Shown here in pieces: positions 1 through 6,407 of a stretch of DNA of 11,077 nt; positions within the stretch are counted from its first letter, which is position 1, and the number at the start of each line of letters is the position of its first letter. The stretch is taken from assembly GCA_034435395.1 (NCBI GenBank), contig DAOTXK010000289.1, forward strand, positions 1-11,077, given 5' to 3'. This stretch comes from DAOTXK01 sp034435395 (GTDB lineage: Bacteria; Chloroflexota; Anaerolineae; Aggregatilineales; Ch27). Both the position numbers and the translations under genes were made by a program. Below the pieces are notes generated by a model. That model did not search any database. It had not been told where the DNA came from and was given only the letters and a program-made list of their open reading frames with translations.

Positions 1-730
1 GGGGGGGGGGCGATTCCTCCGCCCGCTCCTCCTGCTGCCACTGCGCGACCAGGAAGCGGATCAGGAAGTACGCGCCGAATCCCAGGATGGCCAGCGGCAC
101 CGCCAGAAAGACCATGTTGATGGTGAGCAGCACGCCCAACAGCGTGAGCAGGCCGGTGAGGATCAGCGGGCCGATCACCCAGCTGAAGTTTTCCACTTTC
201 ATGTTGGGGTACCACAGCGCCAGCAGCGTGGCGAAGAGACCGCCCATGAAGGTGGTGACCAGGATGCCGGTGAGCAGGTGGTCCGGCCAGCCGACCCGCA
301 GCTGGAGAATGGCCGCCCCGATGGTGATCAGGCCGCCAGCGGGCAGGATCGTCCACCAGTAGCGGACGGCCCGCCGCAGCCAGACCTGCCGGACGTAGGT
401 CACCAGGAAGGGCAGGCCGAGCAGAAACGCGCCCCAGGCGATGTAGTGGGGTAGCCGGAAATCCAGTATGTAGCCGACGCCGACGAACGCCGCCAGGTTG
501 AAGGCGATATAGGCGGCCCAGTAGGCCCAGCGCTGGCCTGGCCTGGACCAGGCGAACAGGGCGAACATCCCGGCCATGGCGACCAACCCGCCGGTCACGG
601 CCAGGGTTTCCAGCTGGTAGAACCACCGCAGGAACAGCACCAGGGTCAGGAAGCCGAGCATGGTCAGTCCGATGCCCAGCACCCACGGTCCGGGGGCGGC
701 AATCGGTGATTTGCGCGGTCCGTCGGCCAT
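1..730 (-). CDS. Polytopic membrane protein of unknown function, 3' end beyond window
   Basis: The frame read leftward from ATG at 730 stays open to the window edge, giving 243 residues with no stop, so the C terminus is missing. I do not recognise the family. The chain is almost all membrane segments, about eight of them: roughly residues 16-37, 43-61, 70-89, 96-113, 125-143, 151-173, 183-204 and 207-228. Short basic loops such as WLRRAVRYW (117-125) separate them, and a hydrophilic tail with QQEERAEE begins near 231. The tail suggests that little of the protein is lost. The start is supported by GGGAAGG a few bases upstream. The gene lies 38 bases after the stop of the DUF4013 gene on the same strand, so the two are probably co-transcribed. 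The last codons read into the run of ten C (minus strand) at the contig edge and should not be trusted. No catalytic motif is visible, so a structural or transport-related membrane role is only a guess. Confidence 0.72.
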   Translation of the reverse strand, partial: MADGPRKSPIAAPGPWVLGIGLTMLGFLTLVLFLRWFYQLETLAVTGGLVAMAGMFALFAWSRPGQRWAYWAAYIAFNLAAFVGVGYILDFRLPHYIAWGAFLLGLPFLVTYVRQVWLRRAVRYWWTILPAGGLITIGAAILQLRVGWPDHLLTGILVTTFMGGLFATLLALWYPNMKVENFSWVIGPLILTGLLTLLGVLLTINMVFLAVPLAILGFGAYFLIRFLVAQWQQEERAEESPPP

Positions 731-752
731 CTGGCCTTCCCTTACCCCGTGT

Positions 753-778
753 CCTGGCGATCGGTCGATCAGGCCAGG
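753..778 (-). other. Intercistronic hairpin overlapping a stop codon
   Basis: CCTGGC and GCCAGG (753-758 and 773-778) bracket GATCG-GT-CGATC (759-770). Together they make an 11-bp stem with a two-base AG bulge and a very small loop. It covers the TGA of the DUF4013 gene (771-769 on the minus strand) and ends about 23 bases before the next start codon. No T-run follows in either direction, so it is not a classic intrinsic terminator. It could stabilise an mRNA 3' end or damp expression of the downstream gene; this role is inferred. Confidence 0.35.
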
Positions 779-1440
779 CCCCGCTTGCGCTTCTGCTTGC
801 CCAGGATGATGGCGGCGGCCTGGCCTTGCAGGTGGCCGTAGACCGGCGCTCCCAGGGCCAGGGCGGCCAGCCAGCCGATGCACGGAATCCAGCCGAACAC
901 GGCGAAGACCAGACCGGCCAGGATCATATAGAGGACGAGCATGATCAGCGTGTCCAGGTGGCTCATGGCCAGGCGGTAGTTTTCGCCCAGCTGGGTGAAG
1001 ACGCTGAATTCCGGCTGCTGGCTATAGCGCACCACGCCGATGAACAGCAGCGCGTTAGCCATGACGACGTAAACAAGCAGGAGGGCGATCAACAGGCAGA
1101 GCGCCGGCAGGGCGATCAGTTCCAGGCCCGTACTCCGCCCGGACGACCCCCCGAAGAGCGGACCGATGACGCTGATGCAGCAGCCCAGGATCGCGCTGGG
1201 AACGTTGTAGAGCAGCGCGGCGAAAAAACACATCAGGCCGTCGGTGAACTTGCCGCCGAAGTCCTCCCAGCCAGGCATGATCGGGCGCACGCCGTTCGCC
1301 AGGTTGCGGATCAGGGCCACGGTCCAGCCCAACACGGCGAAATTGACGACCGGGATGACGCTGATGAAGGCGGTGAGGACGACCTTGGTGAACCAGTCGT
1401 CATCATCGAAGATGTAGGTGAAGGCGCGGACGATGTCCAT
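769..1440 (-). CDS. DUF4013 domain membrane protein
   Basis: The protein has 223 residues and is assigned to DUF4013 from its overall pattern. It has an N-terminal AFTYIFDDDDW segment (6-16) and a hydrophobic span with VIPVVNFAVLGWTVALIRN (28-46). Next comes the typical short amphipathic motif MPGWEDFGGKFTDGL (55-69). Three or four further hydrophobic segments follow (about 70-95, 107-137, 165-185, 188-200), and the C terminus is basic (KQKRKR, 215-220). DUF4013 proteins are membrane proteins of unknown biochemical function, common in Chloroflexota and archaea. The start at 1440 is chosen because AAGGGAGGGGAG lies just upstream; the frame continues 90 codons further up, but that part overlaps the preceding gene and has the Pro/Gly/Arg-rich look of non-coding sequence. 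It is the middle gene of a leftward three-gene cluster, 71 bases after the aspartoacylase-like gene and 38 before the next membrane protein. Confidence 0.85.
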   Translation of the reverse strand: MDIVRAFTYIFDDDDWFTKVVLTAFISVIPVVNFAVLGWTVALIRNLANGVRPIMPGWEDFGGKFTDGLMCFFAALLYNVPSAILGCCISVIGPLFGGSSGRSTGLELIALPALCLLIALLLVYVVMANALLFIGVVRYSQQPEFSVFTQLGENYRLAMSHLDTLIMLVLYMILAGLVFAVFGWIPCIGWLAALALGAPVYGHLQGQAAAIILGKQKRKRGLA

Positions 1441-1511
1441 AGGTCTCCCCTCCCTTCCATTCGGTCCATCCGGGCGATCTGGGCAGCCATCGCGTGATGG
1501 CCCGGTCGCGG

Positions 1512-2480
1512 TTAGGTCGTCTGCGGGCGGTGAGCGATCAGCGCCAGTCGCAGGCGGGGACGGGTGGCCAGGCCGCTGTGCAGGGCCAGCACCCGGCCTT
1601 CCACCGTGCTCTTGACCTGCGCCTGCACGTCCTGACCATCCAGGGTGAGCACCTCGCCCAGCAGTTGCCCAGCCCGGACGTCGTCCCCGGCTTTGACCTG
1701 GGGATACCACAGCCCGGTGTGTTCGGCCAGGATCGGCTCGTGGTCTAGGTAGATGGTCGGCGGGTGGGGCTTGGCCCCCGGCAACATGTCCATGCCGGTC
1801 AGCACGCCCCGCACGACGCTCAGGTGGGCTTTGATGGCGGCTTCGTCGGCCTGGTGGCGGCGGCCCGCCTGCGAGACCAGCAGGGCGGTGTTATCGACCA
1901 TCGATGATTGAGCGGGATTCCAGGGTCCCGGCGCGTGCAGCAGGCCCAGGGCGGCCCCGGACTGGTGGAGCAGGAGGCGGTTCTGCTCGTTGACCTGGGC
2001 GTCGTCGTTCTGGTCGGTCCAGACGAAGGGGATGGCCTCCTCGCTGGTCTCGACGGCGTGCAGGTCGATCCACACGTCGGCCCCCCGCACGAAGTTGTGC
2101 TGAATGAAATAGGCCAGCCGCTGGGTGGGTTTGCCCGCCAGGTCGCCGGGGAAGACATGCTTGAGGAACAGGCCGTCGAGCGGGTTCTGGCTGTGCAGGG
2201 CCTCGAAGCTGAGCGGGTCCAGGATAGGGCAGATCATCACCCGCCCGGCCAGGGTAGCCGGGTTCAGGCTGTCGATCAGGCGCAGGGCCGCCTCGATGCC
2301 CGCGTATTCGTCCCCGTCCATGCCGGAAGTGACCAGCACCACCGGGTCGGGTTCGGACCCGTTGACCAGGGCGATGGGGAAGTTGATCCGCGCCGCGCCC
2401 ACATCCACCGGGAAGACGCCGCGCAACTTCTCCTCCGGCTCGACCGTCAGCGGGCCAAGCTGCCAGGTTTCTCCGCTCAT
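1512..2480 (-). CDS. Succinylglutamate desuccinylase/aspartoacylase (M14-like) family protein, atypical active site
   Basis: The 322-residue protein has the two-part architecture of COG3608-type deacylases. A zinc-carboxypeptidase-like domain spans about residues 40-235. A C-terminal barrel-like domain starts at GLWYPQVKAGDDVRAGQLLG (256-275) and ends in a biotinyl/lipoyl-like fold. The family normally reads HGDE for the first zinc ligands; here it reads MDGDEYAG (54-61), so Asp55 replaces the His while Glu58 is kept. The later zinc His is present in DLHAVE (139-144, His141). Where the family usually has TVELG with the catalytic Glu, this protein has ALLVSQAGR (199-207), apparently without it. 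Family members hydrolyse N-acyl amino acids, but these changes make activity uncertain. The start at 2480 has an excellent GGAGGAG site about nine bases upstream; the frame runs 31 codons further but crosses the promoter. It is the first gene of the leftward cluster. Confidence 0.85.
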   Translation of the reverse strand: MSGETWQLGPLTVEPEEKLRGVFPVDVGAARINFPIALVNGSEPDPVVLVTSGMDGDEYAGIEAALRLIDSLNPATLAGRVMICPILDPLSFEALHSQNPLDGLFLKHVFPGDLAGKPTQRLAYFIQHNFVRGADVWIDLHAVETSEEAIPFVWTDQNDDAQVNEQNRLLLHQSGAALGLLHAPGPWNPAQSSMVDNTALLVSQAGRRHQADEAAIKAHLSVVRGVLTGMDMLPGAKPHPPTIYLDHEPILAEHTGLWYPQVKAGDDVRAGQLLGEVLTLDGQDVQAQVKSTVEGRVLALHSGLATRPRLRLALIAHRPQTT

Positions 2481-2525
2481 GGGGTTTTTCTCCTCCAGCA
2501 GGGCGAGCCATGCGCAGTGGCGCGT

Positions 2526-2555
2526 ATTATAGCAGGTCTGGCGGGCAATGGTGAA
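2526..2555 (-). promoter_or_regulatory. Sigma-70-type promoter for the leftward cluster
   Basis: On the minus strand there is a perfect TATAAT at 2531-2526 and a TTCACC -35-like hexamer (4 of 6 to TTGACA) at 2555-2550, 18 bases apart. Transcription would begin near 2519 and leave a leader of about 40 bases carrying the GGAGGAG ribosome binding site of the gene starting at 2480. An AT-rich hexamer stands out in this GC-rich DNA, which supports the call. Confidence 0.55.
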
Positions 2556-2559
2556 GGTG

Positions 2560-2580
2560 GCGGCGGAGGCCATCCGCCGC
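2560..2580. promoter_or_regulatory. Perfect 8-bp inverted repeat between divergent promoters
   Basis: GCGGCGGA (2560-2567) and TCCGCCGC (2573-2580) are exact reverse complements around the 5-base loop GGCCA. The repeat sits upstream of the leftward -35 box and directly abuts the TACAAT box that faces the restriction-modification gene. It could be a regulator operator or a simple hairpin. No gene for an obvious cognate regulator is in the window. Confidence 0.35.
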
Positions 2581-2586
2581 TACAAT
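2581..2586 (+). promoter_or_regulatory. Possible -10 box (TACAAT) for the restriction-modification gene
   Basis: TACAAT matches the -10 consensus at 5 of 6 positions and lies 38 bases before the chosen start at 2624. No convincing -35 hexamer is found 16-18 bases upstream, where the inverted repeat at 2560-2580 lies instead. The promoter may therefore be weak or dependent on a bound factor. Confidence 0.35.
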
Positions 2587-2623
2587 ACCCGTGCGCCGTT
2601 ATGAGAACATCAGGTCTAAACCG

Positions 2624-5494
2624 ATGGCCCAACTGACCCCTGCCGAATTTGTGGAAAAATGGGAGCGCGCCAGCCTCAAAGAGCGGGCCAGCGTGCAGAG
2701 CCACTTTGACGACCTGTGTCGGATGCTGGGCTACCCGACTCCCGCCGAAGCCGATCCCGACGGCGACTTCTTCACCTACGAGAAGGCCGTCACCAAGATC
2801 ACCGGCGGCAAGGGCTTTGCCGATGTGTGGTACAAAGGCCATTTTGCCATCGAGTACAAGGGGCCGGGCAAATATAACAACCTGGACGAAGCCTACCGCC
2901 AGCTCCTCCAGTACCGGGAGGACCTGCTTAACCCGCCGCTGCTGGTCGTCTGTGACATCCGCCACTGGGAGGTGCACACCAACTTCCCCAACACCGCCAA
3001 AAAGGTGTACCGCTTCACCAACCAGGAGATCGTGCTGGCCGACAACATGCGCGTCCTGCGGGACATGTTCGAGGACCCCGACCGGCTCAACCCGCGCCTG
3101 ACGCCGGAAGAGGTCACGCGCGACGCCGCCGATCACTTTCAGCGCATCGCCGCCGAGATGCGCGGGCGGGTCCCGGAGGAGCGGCTGGCCCACTTCCTCA
3201 CCCGCCTGATCTTCTGCCTGTTCGCCGAGGACATCGGCCTGCTGCCCACCACCACCGGCGGGCGGGGCATCTTCAGCGAGATCGTGGAAGAGACCTACGC
3301 CGACCCGGAGCGTTTCGTCGGCTACATCCGCGAGCTGTTCCAGAAGATGACCGACGGCGGCGAGATGCACTTCCGCAAGATTCGGTTTTTCGACGGCTCG
3401 CTGTTTGAGGACGCCGCCGTGGAGTGGCTCAGCCCCGCCGCGCTGGAAGGGCTGCGGCAGGCGTGCGCCCTCAACTGGTCCTATATTGACCCCTCCATCT
3501 TCGGCACGCTGTTTGAGCGCGTGCTGGACCCGTCCAAGCGGGCGCAGCTGGGCGCGCACTATACCAGCCGGGAGGACATCCTGCTGATCGTCGAGCCGGT
3601 GCTGATGGCCCCCCTGCGCCGCCAGTGGGAGGACGTGAAGGGCCGGGCGGAGCCGGTCCGCGCTGCCTACGATGCCGCCGCCACCGAGCGCGAACGCCAG
3701 GCGCGATTGGCGGAATTGGCCGCCCTCCGCCAGGAGATGCTGGCCGCCCTGCGCGGCGTGCGCGTGCTGGACCCGGCCTGCGGCAGCGGCAACTTCCTCT
3801 ACGTGGCCCTGCGCCAGTTGCTGGACCTGGAAAAGGCCGTGATCCACCACGACCGCTGGCGGGACGTGCTGCCCCGCGAGGAGCCGCAGGTGCATCCCCG
3901 GCAGCTTTACGGGATCGAGATCAACGAGATCGCCCACGACCTGAGCAGCATCGTGGTGTGGATCGGCTATTTGCAGTGGCATGAAGCCAACGGCTACCGG
4001 GCGGCGCTGGACCGCGTGCCGCTGCTGGAGCGCTACGAAAACATCCGGCTGATGGACGCCATCCTGGGCGTGCGCGAGGACGGGACGCTGTACGACCCGG
4101 AGTGGCCGGAGGTGGACGTGATCGTGTCCAATCCGCCGTTTTTGGGGGGGAACAAGATTCGGCAGGAGTTGGGAGATCAATACGTTGATACGCTGTTCGA
4201 GTTTTATGAAGGGCGCGTACCCGCCTTTGCCGACCTGTGCTGCTACTGGTTCGAAAGGGCACGGGCGCAGATTGAACGACGTAGGACGAAGCGCGCCGGA
4301 TTGCTGGCGACAAATTCAATACGGGGCGGCGCGAACCGCGAGGTGCTCAAGCGGGTCAAGGAAACCGGCGATATTTTTATGGCGTGGGCGGATCGTGCCT
4401 GGATACTGGAAGGCGCGGCGGTCCGCGTTTCAATGGTCGGGTTTGACGATGGCCAAGAGAGGGATCGTGTTCTCGATGGCGAAGCGGTTCAGGAAATAAA
4501 TCCAGACCTGACATCTTTCGTTTACATCTCGCAGGCAAACCAACTTGTCGAGAACCAGAATCTTTGTTTCATGGGACCTTCTCCGAAAGCGCCGTTTGAT
4601 ATCGAGGCAGATGTCGCTAACCAGATGCTTGCTGCTCCCCTGAATCCCAACGGACGCCCTAACTCTGATGTTGTGCGCCCTGTCGTGAGTGCGGTGGACA
4701 TTGTTCGACGGTCAAGGGGGATGTTTACGATCTACTTCGGCGTGGACATGTCCGAGGAAGATGCAGCACAATATGTGATGCCTTTCGAATACGTCAAGAC
4801 CCGTGTGCTTCCCATTCGGCTCAAGAGCAGACAGACTGAACGTGAGAAGCAGCTTTATTGGTTATATGCTCGCCCACGACCTGAAATGACGGAAGCGCTG
4901 GAGGGACTGTCGCGCTTTATTTCTACCCCCGCCGTTGCAAAACACCGAATCTTTGAGTGGTTCACGCCAGAGCATATTTGCAACCAGGGGACGCTTGTTT
5001 TCGCCCGCGACGATGACTACTTCTTCGGGGTGCTGCACTCGCGGCTGCACGAGGTGTGGTCGCTGCGCACATGCACGTGGTTGGGTAAGGGCAACGATCC
5101 CCGCTACACGCCGACCACCACCTTCGAGACGTTCCCCTTCCCCTGGCCGCCGGGGCAGGAGGACACGTCCCACCCCGCCTACCGGGCCATCAGCGAGGCG
5201 GCGCGCCAGCTCCACGAGGAGCGGGAAGCGTGGCTGAATCCGCCAGGGGTGACGGGTAAAGCGTTGGAGCGCCGCACGCTGACGACCCTCTACAATGCGC
5301 TCAACGTCTTCCGGGGCGTGGAGGCGATGCGCGTGCCGGTGGAGGCTGCCGACTTCGCCCCACGCCTGGACGCGCTGCACCGGGCGCTGGACGAGGCCGT
5401 CTGCGATGCCTACGGCTGGCCGCGCGCGGTTCTGGACGACGAGGAGGACATCCTGCGGCGGCTGCTGGCGCTCAACCTGGCGCGGGCCGGGTAG
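2624..5494 (+). CDS. MmeI-like Type IIL restriction-modification enzyme (endonuclease + adenine methyltransferase + target recognition)
   Basis: This 956-residue protein is the length expected for MmeI-type enzymes, which cut and methylate DNA with one chain. The N-terminal nuclease domain shows D67-x9-E77-x-K79 (ADVW...IEYKG), the same spacing as the D-x9-ExK site of MmeI. A helical linker follows (about 150-300). The methyltransferase has YTSRED (313-318) at motif X, DPACGSGNF (383-391) for S-adenosylmethionine binding, and NPPF (503-506) as the gamma-class N6-adenine catalytic motif. The segment from about 507 to 800 should be the target recognition domain. The conserved tail includes TTTFETFPFPWP (831-842). 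The start at 2624 (MAQLT) is preferred over an in-frame GTG at 2591, because the latter lies only 5 bases after the TACAAT box; CAGG at 2611-2614 is a weak ribosome site. No separate S, M or R gene adjoins it, as expected for this class. The recognition segment is much less GC-rich than the rest. Confidence 0.9.
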   Translation: MAQLTPAEFVEKWERASLKERASVQSHFDDLCRMLGYPTPAEADPDGDFFTYEKAVTKITGGKGFADVWYKGHFAIEYKGPGKYNNLDEAYRQLLQYREDLLNPPLLVVCDIRHWEVHTNFPNTAKKVYRFTNQEIVLADNMRVLRDMFEDPDRLNPRLTPEEVTRDAADHFQRIAAEMRGRVPEERLAHFLTRLIFCLFAEDIGLLPTTTGGRGIFSEIVEETYADPERFVGYIRELFQKMTDGGEMHFRKIRFFDGSLFEDAAVEWLSPAALEGLRQACALNWSYIDPSIFGTLFERVLDPSKRAQLGAHYTSREDILLIVEPVLMAPLRRQWEDVKGRAEPVRAAYDAAATERERQARLAELAALRQEMLAALRGVRVLDPACGSGNFLYVALRQLLDLEKAVIHHDRWRDVLPREEPQVHPRQLYGIEINEIAHDLSSIVVWIGYLQWHEANGYRAALDRVPLLERYENIRLMDAILGVREDGTLYDPEWPEVDVIVSNPPFLGGNKIRQELGDQYVDTLFEFYEGRVPAFADLCCYWFERARAQIERRRTKRAGLLATNSIRGGANREVLKRVKETGDIFMAWADRAWILEGAAVRVSMVGFDDGQERDRVLDGEAVQEINPDLTSFVYISQANQLVENQNLCFMGPSPKAPFDIEADVANQMLAAPLNPNGRPNSDVVRPVVSAVDIVRRSRGMFTIYFGVDMSEEDAAQYVMPFEYVKTRVLPIRLKSRQTEREKQLYWLYARPRPEMTEALEGLSRFISTPAVAKHRIFEWFTPEHICNQGTLVFARDDDYFFGVLHSRLHEVWSLRTCTWLGKGNDPRYTPTTTFETFPFPWPPGQEDTSHPAYRAISEAARQLHEEREAWLNPPGVTGKALERRTLTTLYNALNVFRGVEAMRVPVEAADFAPRLDALHRALDEAVCDAYGWPRAVLDDEEDILRRLLALNLARAG

Positions 5495-5566
5495 CGGCCG
5501 GCCGGACCATCCCATGCCGCCGCCCGCCCCCCAGGAATTGGGGTCCGCGTCACCGGCCCGGCGCGG

Positions 5567-5572
5567 TAAAAT
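5567..5572 (+). promoter_or_regulatory. Possible -10 box (TAAAAT) upstream of the methyltransferase-family gene
   Basis: TAAAAT stands alone in a very GC-rich 108-base gap and lies 31 bases before the start at 5603. No good -35 hexamer is found at 16-18 bases; TTGGGG at 5538 is too distant. The gap otherwise contains only GC-rich sequence (GGCCGGCC runs) with no gene. Confidence 0.3.
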
Positions 5573-5602
5573 AAGCCGGATTGTCCATGAAGGGGGAGTA
5601 CC

Positions 5603-6337
5603 ATGGCCCAGCAACCGGCACAGCACGAATCACCCCCGCCGAAGGTCAACATCTATGGCGTCAACGCGATCGGCAAGCACATCGGGCAGGCCGTTTTTAC
5701 GGCAGTCCTGCTGTTCCTGGGCGCTGGCTCGCTGGACTGGGGCTGGGGCTGGGTCTTCGCCGCCGTCTACACCGCCTGCTGGATCGGCCTCAGCATCGCC
5801 CTGGCCCTGGGCAACCCGGAGCTGCTCAACCAGCGCGGCCAGCGGGTGAAACAGGCCACGGTCGGCACCCCCAAATGGGACCTGGTGCTGCTGGCGATCT
5901 ACTTCGTGATGATCCTGGTTCAGCCGTTGGTCGCCGGCCTGGACTGGCGCAACGCCTGGTCCGCGCCCGTCGCGCCGCTCCTTCACGGGATCGGCAACCT
6001 GCTGATGATCCTGGGCTTCGCCCTGATGACCTGGTCGATGATCGCCAACCGCTACTTCGAACCCACCGTCCGCATGCAGGAATCGCGCGGGCATCAGGTG
6101 GTCACCGGCGGCCCCTACCGCTTCGTGCGCCATCCCGGCTACGCTGGCGTCATCCTTCAATTCCTGGCCCTGCCGATGGCAGTGGGCGCATGGGCGGCCC
6201 TCATCCCCGGCGCGGTCGGCATCGCCGTGTTTGTGATCCGCACCGCGCTGGAAGATCGCGCCCTGCACGAGGAACTCCCCGGTTACGCCGCCTACGCGCA
6301 GCAGACCCGCTACCGCCTGATTCCGGGCGTGTGGTAA
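5603..6337 (+). CDS. Isoprenylcysteine carboxyl methyltransferase (ICMT/PEMT)-family membrane protein
   Basis: This is a 244-residue integral membrane protein. It has a hydrophilic N terminus of about 25 residues, followed by hydrophobic segments at about 28-42, 48-69, 93-112, 127-147 and 184-212. The family's cofactor-binding signature is clear: GGPYRFVRHPGYAG (169-182), then EDRALHEELPGYAAYAQQTRYR (217-238) near the C terminus. In this superfamily these segments bind S-adenosylmethionine at the cytoplasmic membrane face. True ICMTs methylate prenylated cysteine, but bacterial members have varied and mostly unknown lipid or small-molecule substrates, so no substrate is assigned. The ATG at 5603 has GGGGGAG five bases upstream. 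It follows the restriction gene on the same strand by 108 bases, probably with its own promoter, and converges with the GapN-type gene. Confidence 0.85.
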   Translation: MAQQPAQHESPPPKVNIYGVNAIGKHIGQAVFTAVLLFLGAGSLDWGWGWVFAAVYTACWIGLSIALALGNPELLNQRGQRVKQATVGTPKWDLVLLAIYFVMILVQPLVAGLDWRNAWSAPVAPLLHGIGNLLMILGFALMTWSMIANRYFEPTVRMQESRGHQVVTGGPYRFVRHPGYAGVILQFLALPMAVGAWAALIPGAVGIAVFVIRTALEDRALHEELPGYAAYAQQTRYRLIPGVW

Positions 6338-6359
6338 ACCGGCATCCGCGAATGAAGCC

Positions 6360-6393
6360 GGGCAGGGGCGACGGCTGACTCAGCCCGCTGCCC
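6360..6393. terminator. Hairpin between convergent genes, possible bidirectional terminator
   Basis: GGGCAGGGGC (6360-6369) pairs with GCCC-G-CTGCCC (6383-6393), a 10-bp GC stem with one bulged G and a 13-base loop. It lies in the 70-base gap between the ends of two convergent genes (6337 and 6408). There is no clear T-run on either strand, so termination is inferred mainly from position. Confidence 0.4.
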
Positions 6394-6407
6394 CAGTAAC
6401 CCCCTCC

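Noticed and set aside
706..1497. A 263-codon rightward frame over the DUF4013 gene
   Set aside because: Its Asp/Gln/His/Arg-rich composition is that of a complementary shadow, it has no domain pattern, and the opposite strand holds a recognisable membrane protein.
2591..2623. GTG at 2591 as the start of the restriction-modification gene
   Set aside because: It lies 5 bases after the TACAAT box, too close for a normal leader, and the MAQLT start matches the usual N terminus length of the family better.
2477..4180. A 567-codon open frame on the minus strand opposite the restriction-modification gene
   Set aside because: It is antisense to a gene with clear family motifs, is rich in His/Gln/Val/Gly as expected for a GC-rich shadow frame, and overlaps the leftward promoter.
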